The notes under the pieces are model-generated. The model saw only the letters and a list, made by a program, of their open reading frames with translations, did no database searches and was not told where the DNA came from. The position numbers were made by a program, and so were the translations under genes. A DNA stretch of 64,000 bases from Euborellia annulipes (taxonomy: Eukaryota > Arthropoda > Insecta > Dermaptera > Anisolabididae), in assembly GCA_023213315.1 (NCBI GenBank), contig JAKCPI010012605.1:62001-126000 (forward strand), written 5' to 3'. Of this stretch, positions 22,790 to 32,550 are shown one piece after another. Position 1 is the stretch's first letter, and the number at the start of each line of letters is the position of its first letter.

Positions 22790-22985
22790 AACTTCAAAAG
22801 GTGGGGAAACTTTGCTCTAGACCTTGTTCAATACAAGATCTTTCGAAGAGAAACTTATATACGCATGGTAGAGCAAATACATCCCCCATAACTCCGGTTG
22901 GGATTCTTGTGCAATACATAAATCGGGAAAAAAAATTCGACGCAATTAAATTCAATCATCTATGGAAGACTACTTAATCAATCAA
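22790..22985 (+). repeat. Probable SINE 3' fragment
   Basis: The stretch contains GAGCAAATACATCCCCCATAAC, comparable to GAGCAAAGGGAGTACACATC in the SINE at 21291, and ends ACTTAATCAATCAAA. The head is absent. Identity is loose. Confidence 0.35.
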
Positions 22986-23169
22986 AAATTTAATAAATGA
23001 AGTAATAATTGAAAACTATACCAAGAGATCTGACAAATTTCCTGAATATGAATTTTCATTAGAAGTTAAGTATAGTATGAATACAATTGTATTTTTTGTT
23101 TTTTTTAAATATTTAAAAGAAGTTAATTTTCATAATTGTTCCAAATTTTTCATTTAAATTAAATATTAT

Positions 23170-23690
23170 TTAAAAGAAGAGGAAGATTTATTGCACTAAT
23201 TGGACCAAGGTGTTGTGGTTAGAGAATAACAATAAAAGTTATTGTTGTTTGCTTTATTCTAAGGTCTAGCTAGTGGCTAGCAACAGTTTCGGTAGCCCAA
23301 CTACCATCTTCAGACCCATGGGCGTAGCCAGGCATCTTGTTAGGGAGGGGGGGGGCCAACCCCTCGTTAGAGCGAGAGGGGGGGGAGGGGTTTGCAATTA
23401 ATATATACATAGAATATTAATTATTTATTTAAATTAAAAAAAAAATTAAATTAATGTAGTGGATTGGGGCGTTAAAAATAAATTCCCAATGGGAAAAATA
23501 TATTTTTGTTTGTTTGTTTTTTTAATTTTTAGGACAAGCCAGGGGGGGGCAATGGCCCTGCCTCTCCCTGGCTACGCCCATGTTCAGACCTTAGAATAAA
23601 GCAAACAACAATAAATTTTATTGTTATTCTCTAATCACAACACCTTGGTCCAATTACTGCAATAAATCTTCCTCTTCTTTTAAATAATAT
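23170..23690. mobile_element. Palindromic hammerhead-type repeat split by a MITE
   Basis: The left arm (23170-23272, GAAGAGGAAGATTTATTGCA onward) and the right arm (23583-23690, reverse complement) match almost base for base. On the minus strand the loop reads AAGGT, CTGAAGA, stem TGGTAG/CTACC, GAAA (23290-23287), with stem I AAGGT/ACCTT. This is the hammerhead layout with CTGAAGA in place of CTGATGA. The MITE at 23317-23582 inserted exactly at this core. Confidence 0.6.
23317..23582. mobile_element. G-tract MITE with perfect 8-bp duplication
   Basis: Ends CATGGGCGTAGCCAGG and reversed CATGGGCGTAGCCAGG are identical. TTCAGACC flanks both sides (23309-23316 and 23583-23590). The interior has G-runs near both ends. 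Removing it with one copy of the duplication restores the surrounding palindrome. Confidence 0.9.
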
Positions 23691-23737
23691 TGATAATTGC
23701 ACCAATCCTACGGAAACTAAATTAAATATATAGCAAT

Positions 23738-24000
23738 GTCCTCGGGCTTGGTGTAGTTGGTAGCGCGCCTGTCTCGTATGCCAAGGGTCGCGGGTTAGGG
23801 CCCCAGGTAGTCCGATGATTTTATTGAAGCCATTTGGATACCAAATGGCTTAAATAAGAAAGCCTGGACCCCAAATACATATATATTCAAATAACCGTTA
23901 TCGTCAAAAGTCTTATATGGCTTGAGTTGCCGAAAATACTGTGTGAATGTGATTGTGAGTGGGAGTGTGAATGAGAAAAAAGTGTGTATTTTTTATATAA
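23738..24000 (+). mobile_element. tRNA-derived SINE (family S), full head
   Basis: Begins CTCGGGCTTGGTGTAGTTGG with an A box (TGGTGTAGTTGG) and a B box region (GGGTCGCGGGTT). It continues through GCCATTTGGATACCAAATGG and ends in a TG/TGAGAAAAAAGTGTG tail. The same body occurs at 56414-56659 (plus), 59739-59889 (minus) and 48855-48972 (minus). A mariner-type element begins right after the tail, hiding the 3' flank. Confidence 0.85.
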
Positions 24001-24021
24001 AAAAAAATATATATATATATA

Positions 24022-24609
24022 CAGGGTGTCCCAGGTGTCACGCACCCCATTGTTGGGATCGAAAGAGAAAAATATTCTGAGATAATTTTCAAAAATTATT
24101 ATTATTATTTTTTTCATTAACAAAAACAATTTACCTAATATTTCTCTATCATTTATTTTGAGTTTTTTATTTTTTTATTTCAATAATAATTATTATTATT
24201 TTAATAATTAACCAAAAGAATTCGTTTGAAGCTTTCTTGTCATTAATCCTAAGTCTTTAATTGTTGTATTTCAAAAAATTATTATTATTATTATTTCATT
24301 CATTAACCAAAACAATTCAACTGAAACTTCTCTGTCATTTATTTTGAGATTATTATTTTTGTACTTCAATAATAATTATTATTATTTTATTAATTAACCA
24401 AAACAATTTACGTAAAGCTTCTCTGTCATTTATCTACTACTATCCCACTTATTTTCTAATCTTCTGTAGCGCGCTCCTGATTGGTCACTTTTATTAATTA
24501 ATTACTAATTAACTACTTAATCAAAAAATTCCAAACATGGATTTTAGGGCTCAGAATATTTTTCTCTTTCGATCCCAACAATGGGGTGCGAGACACCTGG
24601 GACACCCGG
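24022..24609. mobile_element. TA-flanked element with long inverted repeats and inner tandem repeats
   Basis: About 60 bp at each end pair: left CAGGGTGTCCCAGGTGTCAC and on through GTTGGGATCGAAAGAGAAAA; right the reverse, ending GACACCCGG. Each end abuts TA. This fits a mariner-type non-autonomous element. The interior (about 24090-24440) is four diverged copies of a unit of about 94 bp, each with ATTAACCAAAAC and TTCTCTGTCATTTATT. There is no transposase. Confidence 0.8.
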
Positions 24610-24719
24610 TATATATATATCAATAAACGGAATTCTAAAAGTTAGTCATTAAATTTTTTGGTTTTGTGTTTATTCATTTTATTTATTTATTTTTTTTTTA
24701 TTTTTTGTAGTTGACTCAC

Positions 24720-24879
24720 TTGTAAGTCGGCTTCGGTTTTCTCACTGACGAGACTTGGACTTGGGCTGGTGGGTCGAGGTAGTGGTTTAGCAATTCCCGG
24801 GGCTACGCTCCCAGTCCCGGAGCCTCCACCCCCAACGGACAGAGCCTCTGCAGACACGGCACTCGAAGGGGACATCGAC
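24720..24879 (-). CDS. Cadps: CAPS/Cadps exon 2
   Basis: The 160-nt exon has acceptor TATTTCCAG|GTCG (24880/24879) and donor TTACAA|GTGAGT (24720/24719). The first G completes the Arg split with exon 1, then 53 codons follow in frame and the exon ends in phase 0. The protein (about residues 67-119) is Ser/Gly/Pro-rich and ends with RPTSPSPSLVSEKTEADLQ. That ending is the conserved PSPS-VSEK motif found just before the Glu/Lys/Arg helix in CAPS proteins. The Gly/Ser stretch matches the low-complexity insert seen in other CAPS N termini. The exon is clearly GC-richer than its introns. Confidence 0.95.
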
Positions 24880-25137
24880 CTGGAAATAGAACCCACCCCA
24901 TACCATTCCATTAGCCATCTCATCGCTTCACTCTCTCTAATACATACATCTTATTCAAATTACTAAGGGCCTTTAATTTGATCAATTATAAGCATGAGGA
25001 AATCAAACTCCTACCGATTAAAAAAATTTTGGAATTAAATTTACACTCTCAGTAGTAACTATTATTCGTTAACTCAACCCATATAAATGAATGTGAATAC
25101 TCTGAATAAAAACGGTGTTTTTAATTATATAAATTTT

Positions 25138-25214
25138 AATAATTGAATGAAGCCCGCCGACCCCGCACCGCGGGAATAATCAGGCGAGGACAGAAGAAGA
25201 ATAATTGAATGAAG
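25138..25214 (+). mobile_element. 47-bp LINE 3' tail with 15-bp target duplication
   Basis: AATAATTGAATGAAG occurs at 25138-25152 and 25200-25214. Between them is a GC-rich 47-bp insert (25153-25199) beginning CCCGCCGACCCCGCACCGCG and ending CAGAAGAAG. Extreme 5' truncation plus a long direct duplication is typical of a dead-on-arrival non-LTR retrotransposon insertion. The LINE family cannot be named from so little. Confidence 0.7.
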
Positions 25215-25539
25215 TAAAGGAAAATTTTTTTTAATAATCGCTTAAAGGCAAGTAGAAGGAAGAAAAATTTGTACCTTGAATAATTTTAAAGAATTTTTTG
25301 AAATAATTAATGAATTAAGTAAGGTAAATTGATTAGAAAATTATATTTTTTTTTAATCTAAACCGTCTCAAAAAAAAATTTAATTTTTTTAAATCTTAAC
25401 ATGAAAATAAATATTATTATTTATCAGGTAATAATTAAAAAAATTAGAAAATAAAAATTATTTAAAAAAAATAAATAGAAGTGATACTCGAAACAATTTT
25501 TCTGAATGGCTAAAACTTTTAGCTCCCTTAATATAAAAA

Positions 25540-26108
25540 TATGGTGTGAGTGGACGCACAGCACACGACTTTTTCTTACCCTTCGGTAAGAGAAAGTTGT
25601 ATACTGTGCTTGTCACACCAGATTTTTTATGTGGAGATATAGATAGTATATTTAGTTAAAAATTTTACCACTTGCATTTCATAATTATTACAAGACTAAA
25701 GTCTGCTTAAAAAGCTCTCAAGGGCTAAATGAGAATATACATTTTAAAGAGCATCTAAAAAATAATTGATTTTTGAATTTTAATCAAAATCGTTGGAGCG
25801 ATTTTTGAAAACATAGATAAAAACTGAAAAAATACATCAGTAAAGTACTAGTACTTTTTGGCCGATTTTGTTCAAAAGCTTATTTTGAGTGTCCGGGAGG
25901 GTACGTGACTTAAATATAAAATTTCAATCCCATAGCTCAATTCATTCATGCTTGAAATTGTTACACACACACACATACAGACCAATTTGCAGGACCCAAT
26001 TTTTTGAACTCAGGGGACCTCAAAACATGTATTTCCATCAAAATCTTGACATGGAATTTTTGACATGATCTCTCTATATATATTTCATATATAAGGTAAG
26101 AGAAAATA
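25540..26108 (-). mobile_element. Family H copy, essentially full length
   Basis: Runs from the 3' hairpin (ATGGTGTGAGTGGACGCACA ... CTTACCCTTCGGTAAGAG ... GTCACACCAGAT) through AGAGCATCTAAAAAATAATT, AAAGTACTAGTACTTTTTGG and GGACCTCAAAACATGTAT to the 5' hairpin ending GGTAAGAGAAAAT. A CA microsatellite lies inside. It is non-coding. Confidence 0.85.
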
Positions 26109-26817
26109 CAAATATTTCGCGAGATGAATTTGTGTTAGTTTCGACATATCCACACCCAGGACTCCCTGGACTTGGAAAAAAGATTTTTCGCATTTGTTTA
26201 CAAAATGAAAATGAGATTAATAATATATTAGAGAAATTAAGCAAAAAAAATTTTATTTTCCGAGGCATTAAAAAAAAAAAACATAAACAGGTCTGAGTTT
26301 TTCACTTGAGTGAAGACAGCAAAGATGGTAAAAGGAAAGGAGAAATGTTCATCCACTTTGGAAAGGAGAGAGGAGGAATATTTCAAGTAAATTATTAGAA
26401 GATGAAACGCGTCTTTGATGTCTACGTTATCATATCACAGAGCGGCAAGTTAAGGAAAAATTCTAATTAAAAATGAAAGAGAGAGAAAAAAAAATGGAAA
26501 GGTTAAAAGTCTTTATTCGAATGAAACTCAATAAGATTGAAAAACGGTTTCGTTTAATTATTTACTTAAGAGGGGGAATTTTGTTCTTTCAGATTGTTAT
26601 TGATTTTGAATTTTATATTAGGCCTACGTGAATGTTGACTGGAATAATAATGGAAAAATGTCTAAGTCTCTAATACTCTTAAAGAATTAGGGATTTTAAA
26701 AAGCCTTTTGTTCGTATATCGGCAGAAAACATCTAAAGATTGAAGTTGGCTAAGTATAATAATTATGAATGGGTCGTTCTCATTATTTTTAACAAAGGGA
26801 ATTAGTAAAAGTAAAAA

Positions 26818-27113
26818 TCTGCTGTGACTGGTCGCCCAGTACACAACTTTCGATTACCGAAGGTTCTGTGCTTCACGCCAGATTTTTTTGGGTCGAGATA
26901 TATTTAGTTTCCCATAGCACCTTAGTTAAAACTTGACGACTTGCGTTATCAATTGTATTTTAAATGTTGAATGCTTGAAATAAAGTATGGTTATTTTTCA
27001 AAATTTTAATCTCATATTTGGATATTTTATACACAATAGGGAATTCTAAGTAAATACAAAATTTCATAAGAATTAGAAAACATTTTTTACTTTCTCTTAC
27101 CTATGTATATATG

Positions 27114-27163
<50 letters not shown>

Positions 27164-27557
27164 AAGTATTGGATTCATGTCAAAAATTCGATGTCGAGAT
27201 TTTGATGATAGGAGAAATGGTTGCCATGGTAACAAAATATAAATATGTTTCTGTTTATAAATTGTATATCTTGAATTCTAATATATTGGCGGAAACTAAA
27301 TATATGTCGACACGAAAAATCTGGTGTGACAAGCACAGAACACAACTTTCGATTACCGAAGGTAAGAGAAAGTTGTGTGCTGTGCGACAGTCACACCAGA
27401 TTTTTTAAATATGTAAAAAGTTCCAACGGAGTTCACCTTTTGAATCGAATTTAACATGTGAATCCCCATAGGGATTTAACATTGGCTCTATGGAAGGAAG
27501 AGCCAAAAAATGAATTTGAAAGATCTGATACTACATCAGTAAAGTGTACTTCAAAAA
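26818..27557 (-). mobile_element. Family H long-form copy, split by another copy
   Basis: The left part (26818-27088) holds the 3' hairpin and the TTGAATGCTTGAAATAAAGT and ATTTCATAAGAATTAGAAAA blocks. The right part (27401-27557) resumes with AAATATGTAAAAAGTTCCAA and CCCTATAGGGATTTAAC-type sequence. The uninterrupted order is seen at 28990-29215 (inverted) and 57825-58170, proving the split. Confidence 0.85.
27089..27400 (+). mobile_element. Family H short copy nested in another Family H copy
   Basis: Starts ACTTTCTCTTACC after a run of six T (27083-27088) and ends GTCACACCAGA before a run of six T (27401-27406). The interior has a long TA microsatellite in the 5' hairpin loop, the ATTCGATGTCGAGATTTTGA block, GGTTGCCATGGTAACAAAAT, ATATGTCGACACGAAAAATC and the 3' hairpin. 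Because the host sequence on both sides is known from other copies, this insertion fixes the element ends to within the T-run. Confidence 0.9.
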
Positions 27558-27882
27558 TAAGGATCTCCTATCCACAATTAAAATAATTTTTTTATTATCA
27601 AAGGAATGATTTTATTTCACAACCCAAGTACCATTTTACTTTGCCTTTTGATGGTTATATGACCTTATGGCTTATCTAGGACGTAATTTTTTTATCGCCA
27701 TAATTCCAATCCCTTGAAAGTAAAACGACCCCCTCCTATTTTTTAAGGATTTATCTAATTGAAGAATCTTAATGATGAAGGTGGCTGATATATAGCCTTG
27801 ATAACTTGTGTAGTTGGCAAGGCTTTCTTTGGTTGGCGAGAAAGTAAAAATTTAATGAAAAGAAATAAATATTATTTGAGAG

Positions 27883-28150
27883 TAAGGACGGATACAATGG
27901 AGGGGGATAAAGAGGGTAATTACCCCCCCCCCCGATATTTGAAAAAAATATTTTCTTGGGAATTAAATTTAATTTTTAATATAAAATTTTAAAAATTAAT
28001 ACTTAAAAATTTGATTTGTATATATATTCTGATAAACAAGTACAGAATGCATTTTTAAATTACCAAAAGTAAGGAAAAATTGTGTGCTGTGCGATCAGTC
28101 ACACCAGGTTACCCCCCCTCCACCGAGAAACTCCTCTGGATCCGCTCTTG
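27883..28150. mobile_element. Chimeric hAT-like MITE carrying a Family H hairpin arm
   Basis: Ends TAAGGACGGATACAATGGAG and reversed CAAGAGCGGATCCAGAGG are flanked by TTTGAGAG and TTTGAAAG (27875-27882, 28151-28158; 7 of 8). Inside the right end sits TTGTGTGCTGTGCGATCAGT then CACACCAGG (28079-28107), one arm of the Family H 3' hairpin. The same chimera recurs at 34810-35065. Confidence 0.8.
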
Positions 28151-28642
28151 TTTGAAAGTGTTTTAATGTTTTTATTAAAATCTATCAAGCTAATTATTCT
28201 AAACAAATCTACAGTATTAGTATCTAGAAGAATATACAGTAAAATGAATAAAATAAATTTTATAAAAGTCATGCGGCTAAATGATTTATAATTATTTAAA
28301 TTGATTGTGCCTTAAAGCCCTATAAAATAAATATTAAAACAAAATTTTTCAAAGCTTTTGAAGGGTTGTTCACTTGAATCGTTATATTCCCTGGCAAAAG
28401 TAATTTATCTTATTTTATTTCTCTTTAAATGTTTTTTTTTGTAAAAGAAATAAAAATTGTTCAAATTGATGGATAGAACTGATATACGGATATCATTTCG
28501 CTAGTTTAGCGAGCTAAAGGGATTTATTTTTATTATTATTATTCAGTAGAGTTTATGAAAAATAATCTCTATACGGTGTCACTGGGCTCTCTTCAAGTTA
28601 TATAAAATCTCTATTCATTTGAAAGTGTAGATATTAGATTTT

Positions 28643-29220
28643 ACTTTATCTTATAGAGAGAAAGTATTGAGATAAAGTGAAAAATTCGATGACGAGATTT
28701 TAATGGAAATACAGGTTTTGAGGTCCCCAGAGTTCAAAAAAGTGGGTACTGCAAATTGGTCTGTGTAGACATTTTTAAGGATAAAAGAAATGAGCTACAA
28801 GATTGAAATTTTATATTTAAGTTAGGCACGCCTCTGAGGCGTGAAAATAAGCTTTTGAACAAAATCGGTCAAAAAGTACTAGTACTTTAGTGAAGAACTT
28901 TTTAAGTTTTTTTCGATTTTCACAAACGATTTTGATTAAAATTCAAAAATCAATTATTTTTTAGATGCTCTTTAAAATGTATATTCTCATTATGCCCTTG
29001 AAATCTTTAGAAGCACACTCTACTCTTGAACTTAATAGGAAAGACAGATTTTTTAAATTCACTTTTCGGCTCTTCCTTCCATAGAGCCAATGTTAAATCC
29101 CTATGGGGATATGAATGTTAATTTCGATTCAAAAGGGGGTCCCTTTGGAACTTTTTACATATTTAAAAAAGATGTTTCCAATTCTTATGAAATTTTGTAT
29201 TCATTTAGGATTCTCTACTT
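28643..29220 (+). mobile_element. Family H long-form copy, 3' end cut off
   Basis: Starts ACTTTATCTTATAGAGAGAA (diverged 5' hairpin) and follows the family order through AAAGTACTAGTACTTTAGTG and the long-form block (GAACTTTTTACATATTTAAA). It stops where a hAT-type element begins at 29221, so the 3' hairpin is missing. Confidence 0.8.
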
Positions 29221-29394
29221 CAGCGGTTTCCAACCTTTTTTGATATGCGGCCCACTTTTCCCTTAAAAACAATCGCTGAGGCCCAGTGTATATATATAGC
29301 CTATATATTCTGTATATAATTTTTATCATTCCTTAGACATCCGCGGCCCAGTTGCAATCATCCCGCGGCCCACAACTGGGCCGCGGCCCACGGG
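29221..29394 (+). mobile_element. hAT-type element fragment
   Basis: Begins CAGCGGTTTCCAACCTTTTT and later has GGGCCGCGGCCCACGGGTTG. This matches the typical ends of hAT elements (CAGNGGTTCCCAACC) and their GCGGCCCA interior. The right terminal repeat is cut before GGAAACCGCTG, and no transposase is visible. Confidence 0.65.
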
Positions 29395-30885
29395 TTGTAC
29401 AAATAAGAGATTAAAAATAACTAACAAGTCAACAATTAAAATACAATTGAAATACACAGAGCCTATGGAAATTTTGAATCAATTGACTTTTTTATTTTTT
29501 ACTTATGAAACGCAAGAGTTTGAAACTAAGGTTAGAACTCAAAAAATAAATTAATAAATAAAAATATATATAAAGGAAGATAGTGTTAAAATTTTACATA
29601 TTGTTCTAAATTATAAAAAAAATTTTATATCTTTTAATTAGCGCGGTAGGGGAGAAGTAATTGACTAGATTAACAAAATCCCCCCTCCCCAATAAGTTTT
29701 CAAGTGCGGCCCTTGGCTTAATTAATAAAAGTATTAGCACTTGTCATTTATAAAAGAAAATATTAGGATATAATTTGTTATAAAAACAATACTTTTTCTC
29801 TATATATTTCATAAATAGGGTAAAAGAAAGTAAAAAGTAATAGGCCTATAATTATTCAAATTTTATTAAATTTAAAAATTGTTATTAAATGACATATTTT
29901 GTCTAACTTTAGCTATCATTGAAAATAAAATTTACTCGAATAACGTGAGTTCGAATCTTGCGAGTGCCTCATTTTTTACTTTCTCTTACCTATACTCTAT
30001 ATGTAATATAATAGTGAGATCATGTTAAAAATTCGATGTCGATATTTTGACGGAAATACACGTTTTTCTGTTTAGGACTTTAAGACTTAAGATTGGGTAA
30101 TTGAGAATTTCTAATTCGTAGGAAAAATTATATATCTATTTCAAAAAATAATTAATATAGTTTGAACTTTAATGAAATATCGCTGTAAATGGAACGATTT
30201 TTGGTGAGAAGATTTTGAAAATAAATTGTTTTAACAGATAAAGTTAAAATAAAAAAGACACAAGAGAAAATAGAAGCTTTAAAAACAATAAGTCAGGGGA
30301 GAAAAATAAATAAAGAGTCTTTATTAAATCCCCCTTTTATATAAATATATTTTATCCATGGTGTAAGTTATACCCTCGTTTCATGTTTTAATTTAAATAC
30401 TAAAAATTCTCTTGTTAATATAAAGCGTAAGAAAGAGAAAATAAACATTTCATGGATGCTTTTAAAAACATTGATTTTAATCCTTCTTTCTCTATTATTA
30501 AATTGAATTCTATGATTACAAATAAAAATATAAGAATTAGGGAATAAAAAGTTGAAATAATTAGAAGATTAGATTAGGTCCCTTTGCGATTTTTTTTTTA
30601 CTTTTTAAATAAACAGAGATGTAAAGCCAAGAGGAGTTAACGTAACGAAAACTTCACCTCATTCCAACTTTGCTTGTTCAAACAAAATTTTTTTTTTCTC
30701 TTTAGATTTTTTAACTTTTGTTTTATAAAATTAAATAAATACAATAAAAAAAAAACATTAGAGGAATTAAATATGCAAATAAGAAATTTAATTTTTTTTT
30801 TATTTAGAGAAAGCTAAAAAGAATAAAAATAGATAACTTTATTCAAAATCTGTAACGTATAGAATCCGAAACTACTTATTATATT
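29395..30885. other. Intron 1 segment; two Family H 5' scraps
   Basis: At 29789-29831 (minus) and 29978-30069 (plus) are Family H 5' ends: ACTTTTTCTCTATATATTTC ... GGGTAAAAGAAAGT, and ACTTTCTCTTACCTATACTC then ATTCGATGTCGATATTTTGA. GCGGCCCTTGGC near 29706 may be a further hAT scrap. The rest, 30070-30885, is AT-rich with nothing recognised. Confidence 0.6.
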
Positions 30886-31544
30886 ACTTTCTCTTACCCT
30901 ATATAGACCCTGTTATGCATTAGTGTGTCAAGAGTCAAAAAAAATTAAAAATTGAGTTAAGCGCGGAATATTGTTTCAAATGCTATAATTAATAGAATTT
31001 TTTATGAATGAAATCTGTCCTCAAAAAATTTATATTTAATGTTATGTCGAAAATTCGATGTCGAGATTTTGATGGATATACATGTTTTGAGGTGCAAAAA
31101 AGTTGTTGAGCTTTCTCAAAATTCGCTCCAAAGATTTTGATTAAAATTCAAAAATCAATTATTTTTTACATGCTCTTTAAAATGAAAATTCTCATTTTGC
31201 CATTGAAATCTTATGAAGCATACATTTTTCTTGTAAGATAGGAGAAATGGTTGCCATGGTAACAGAATATAAATGTTTTCCTATTTTGATTAAAATTCAT
31301 AAATCAAACAATATTTTTTAGATGCTCATTAAAAAGTACTTCAGTAAAATTTTTCGTGAAAATTGTTTGAAGTACACTTTACTGATGTAGGTATTTCTGA
31401 TTTTTTAATTATTTATGAAATGCAAGTCGTCGAGTGGAACTAAGTATATCTCAACACAAAAAATCTGGTGTGACAAGCACAGTGCACAAATTTCTCTCTA
31501 CTAAGGGTAAGAGAAAGTTGTATGCAGTGCGACTATCACACCAG
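30886..31544 (+). mobile_element. Family H copy with rearranged interior
   Basis: Starts ACTTTCTCTTACCCTATATA and, after about 130 bp of unrelated sequence, resumes ATTCGATGTCGAGATTTTGA (from about 31048). GGTTGCCATGGTAACAGAAT (31249) comes before a second TTAGATGCTCATTAAAAAGT block, so the interior is duplicated or shuffled. It ends with a complete 3' hairpin (AATCTGGTGTGACAAGCACA ... TATCACACCAGAT). Confidence 0.8.
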
Positions 31545-32318
31545 ATTTTTGTCTTATATTAACAGGTAAATAATTTTCCGAGGGTGGTTTTAGGGATTCA
31601 TTAATTCAGATTAGGCAGGGAACCCTACTTTTAAGGGATGTATCTCATTATCAGGATTTTTTTTAATATGTAGTGTTTTCAGACCAGGGAGGTGATTATG
31701 AGTAATTCACATTAGGGGTAGAGAATCCTCTTAGGAAGTGGCAGTATAATTTGGAAAACGGTTGTAATTTTAAAATAAGACTATCTGAGAGAAATACTTA
31801 AAAAATAATATTAAATAATTAAGAAAGCGCTTCCACTTCTCCCCTCTTAAAAAAAAAATTATTAAATTTTAATAAATTTTGGCTACTTTGATTTATACAT
31901 ATAAGAGAATAATTGGAGAAATTAGTTTATAGGTTTGTTTTGGAAATTTTATAGCTCAAGGATCCAATGGACATTGCTGTTGAAACGTTCTTAAAATTAT
32001 AATTATAATAATTAGAGTATAAAAACTAGAATAAAAACGAACCACTAAAAAATATAATAATTTTTTTTAAGGCAGCATTTTTCAGGATAGAAATGAGAAA
32101 TAGAAAAAAAAGAGATAAAATTAGGATACTTGAGAAACAAATAAAGTCTTAAATCTAATCTAAAATTAATATATTAATTATCAAATACAATAATTTATTA
32201 AGGAGTTTCCACAGACTTTTTGGACTTGAAAATTACACTCCTATCAAGCCTGCGGTCTCCTAATTGTATTTTAATTTTAAAAAATGTAAAATAAAAAAAA
32301 ATTATTTTTATTATTTAC
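31545..32318. other. Intron 1 (5' part), no recognised feature
   Basis: AT-rich sequence adjoining the exon 1 donor; no coding or repeat signal. Confidence 0.5.
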
Positions 32319-32550
32319 CTGGGCAAGTTGGCAGAGGTACCTGGGATCTCGAGTTGACTACCGACTGGTTCGACATGGACATGTCGAGCGTGACCACCAT
32401 GTCCATGATCATGACCATGTCCACGACTGTGTGACTGGGAATGTCCTCCTCCTCCTTGAGTTTCTTCCTGTTGTTCGTCTTCACTTTCTTCTTCTGAGGA
32501 GCTAGGATCGATCATTGTAGTCCGAAACCGCCTTCTCTCGGAAAAACTAC
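32319..32550 (-). CDS. Cadps: CAPS/Cadps exon 1: 5'UTR end plus start codon (CDS 32515-32319)
   Basis: CAPS is a peripheral membrane protein that primes dense-core vesicles for calcium-triggered exocytosis. This exon opens with MIDPSSSEEESEDE, matching the start of the CAPS family (human begins MLDPSSSEEES). Coding runs 197 nt from ATG at 32515-32513 to a donor CCCAG|GTAAAT at 32319/32318, ending in phase 2 (AG of an Arg codon). After the acidic start come Gln/Glu-rich, Gly4 and then a His-rich run (about residues 25-48, HGHDHGHGGH). Such N termini are disordered and poorly conserved. Upstream of ATG, an acceptor TTTATTTCCAG|GTAG at 32551/32550 with a T-rich tract shows that the 5'UTR is split, so a non-coding exon lies at higher coordinates. 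Confidence 0.95.

Noticed and set aside
27085..27408. 101-residue open frame across Family H
   Set aside because: It includes a poly-(Ile/Tyr) run from the TA microsatellite and ends in the hairpin; Family H frames differ between copies and show no conserved protein.
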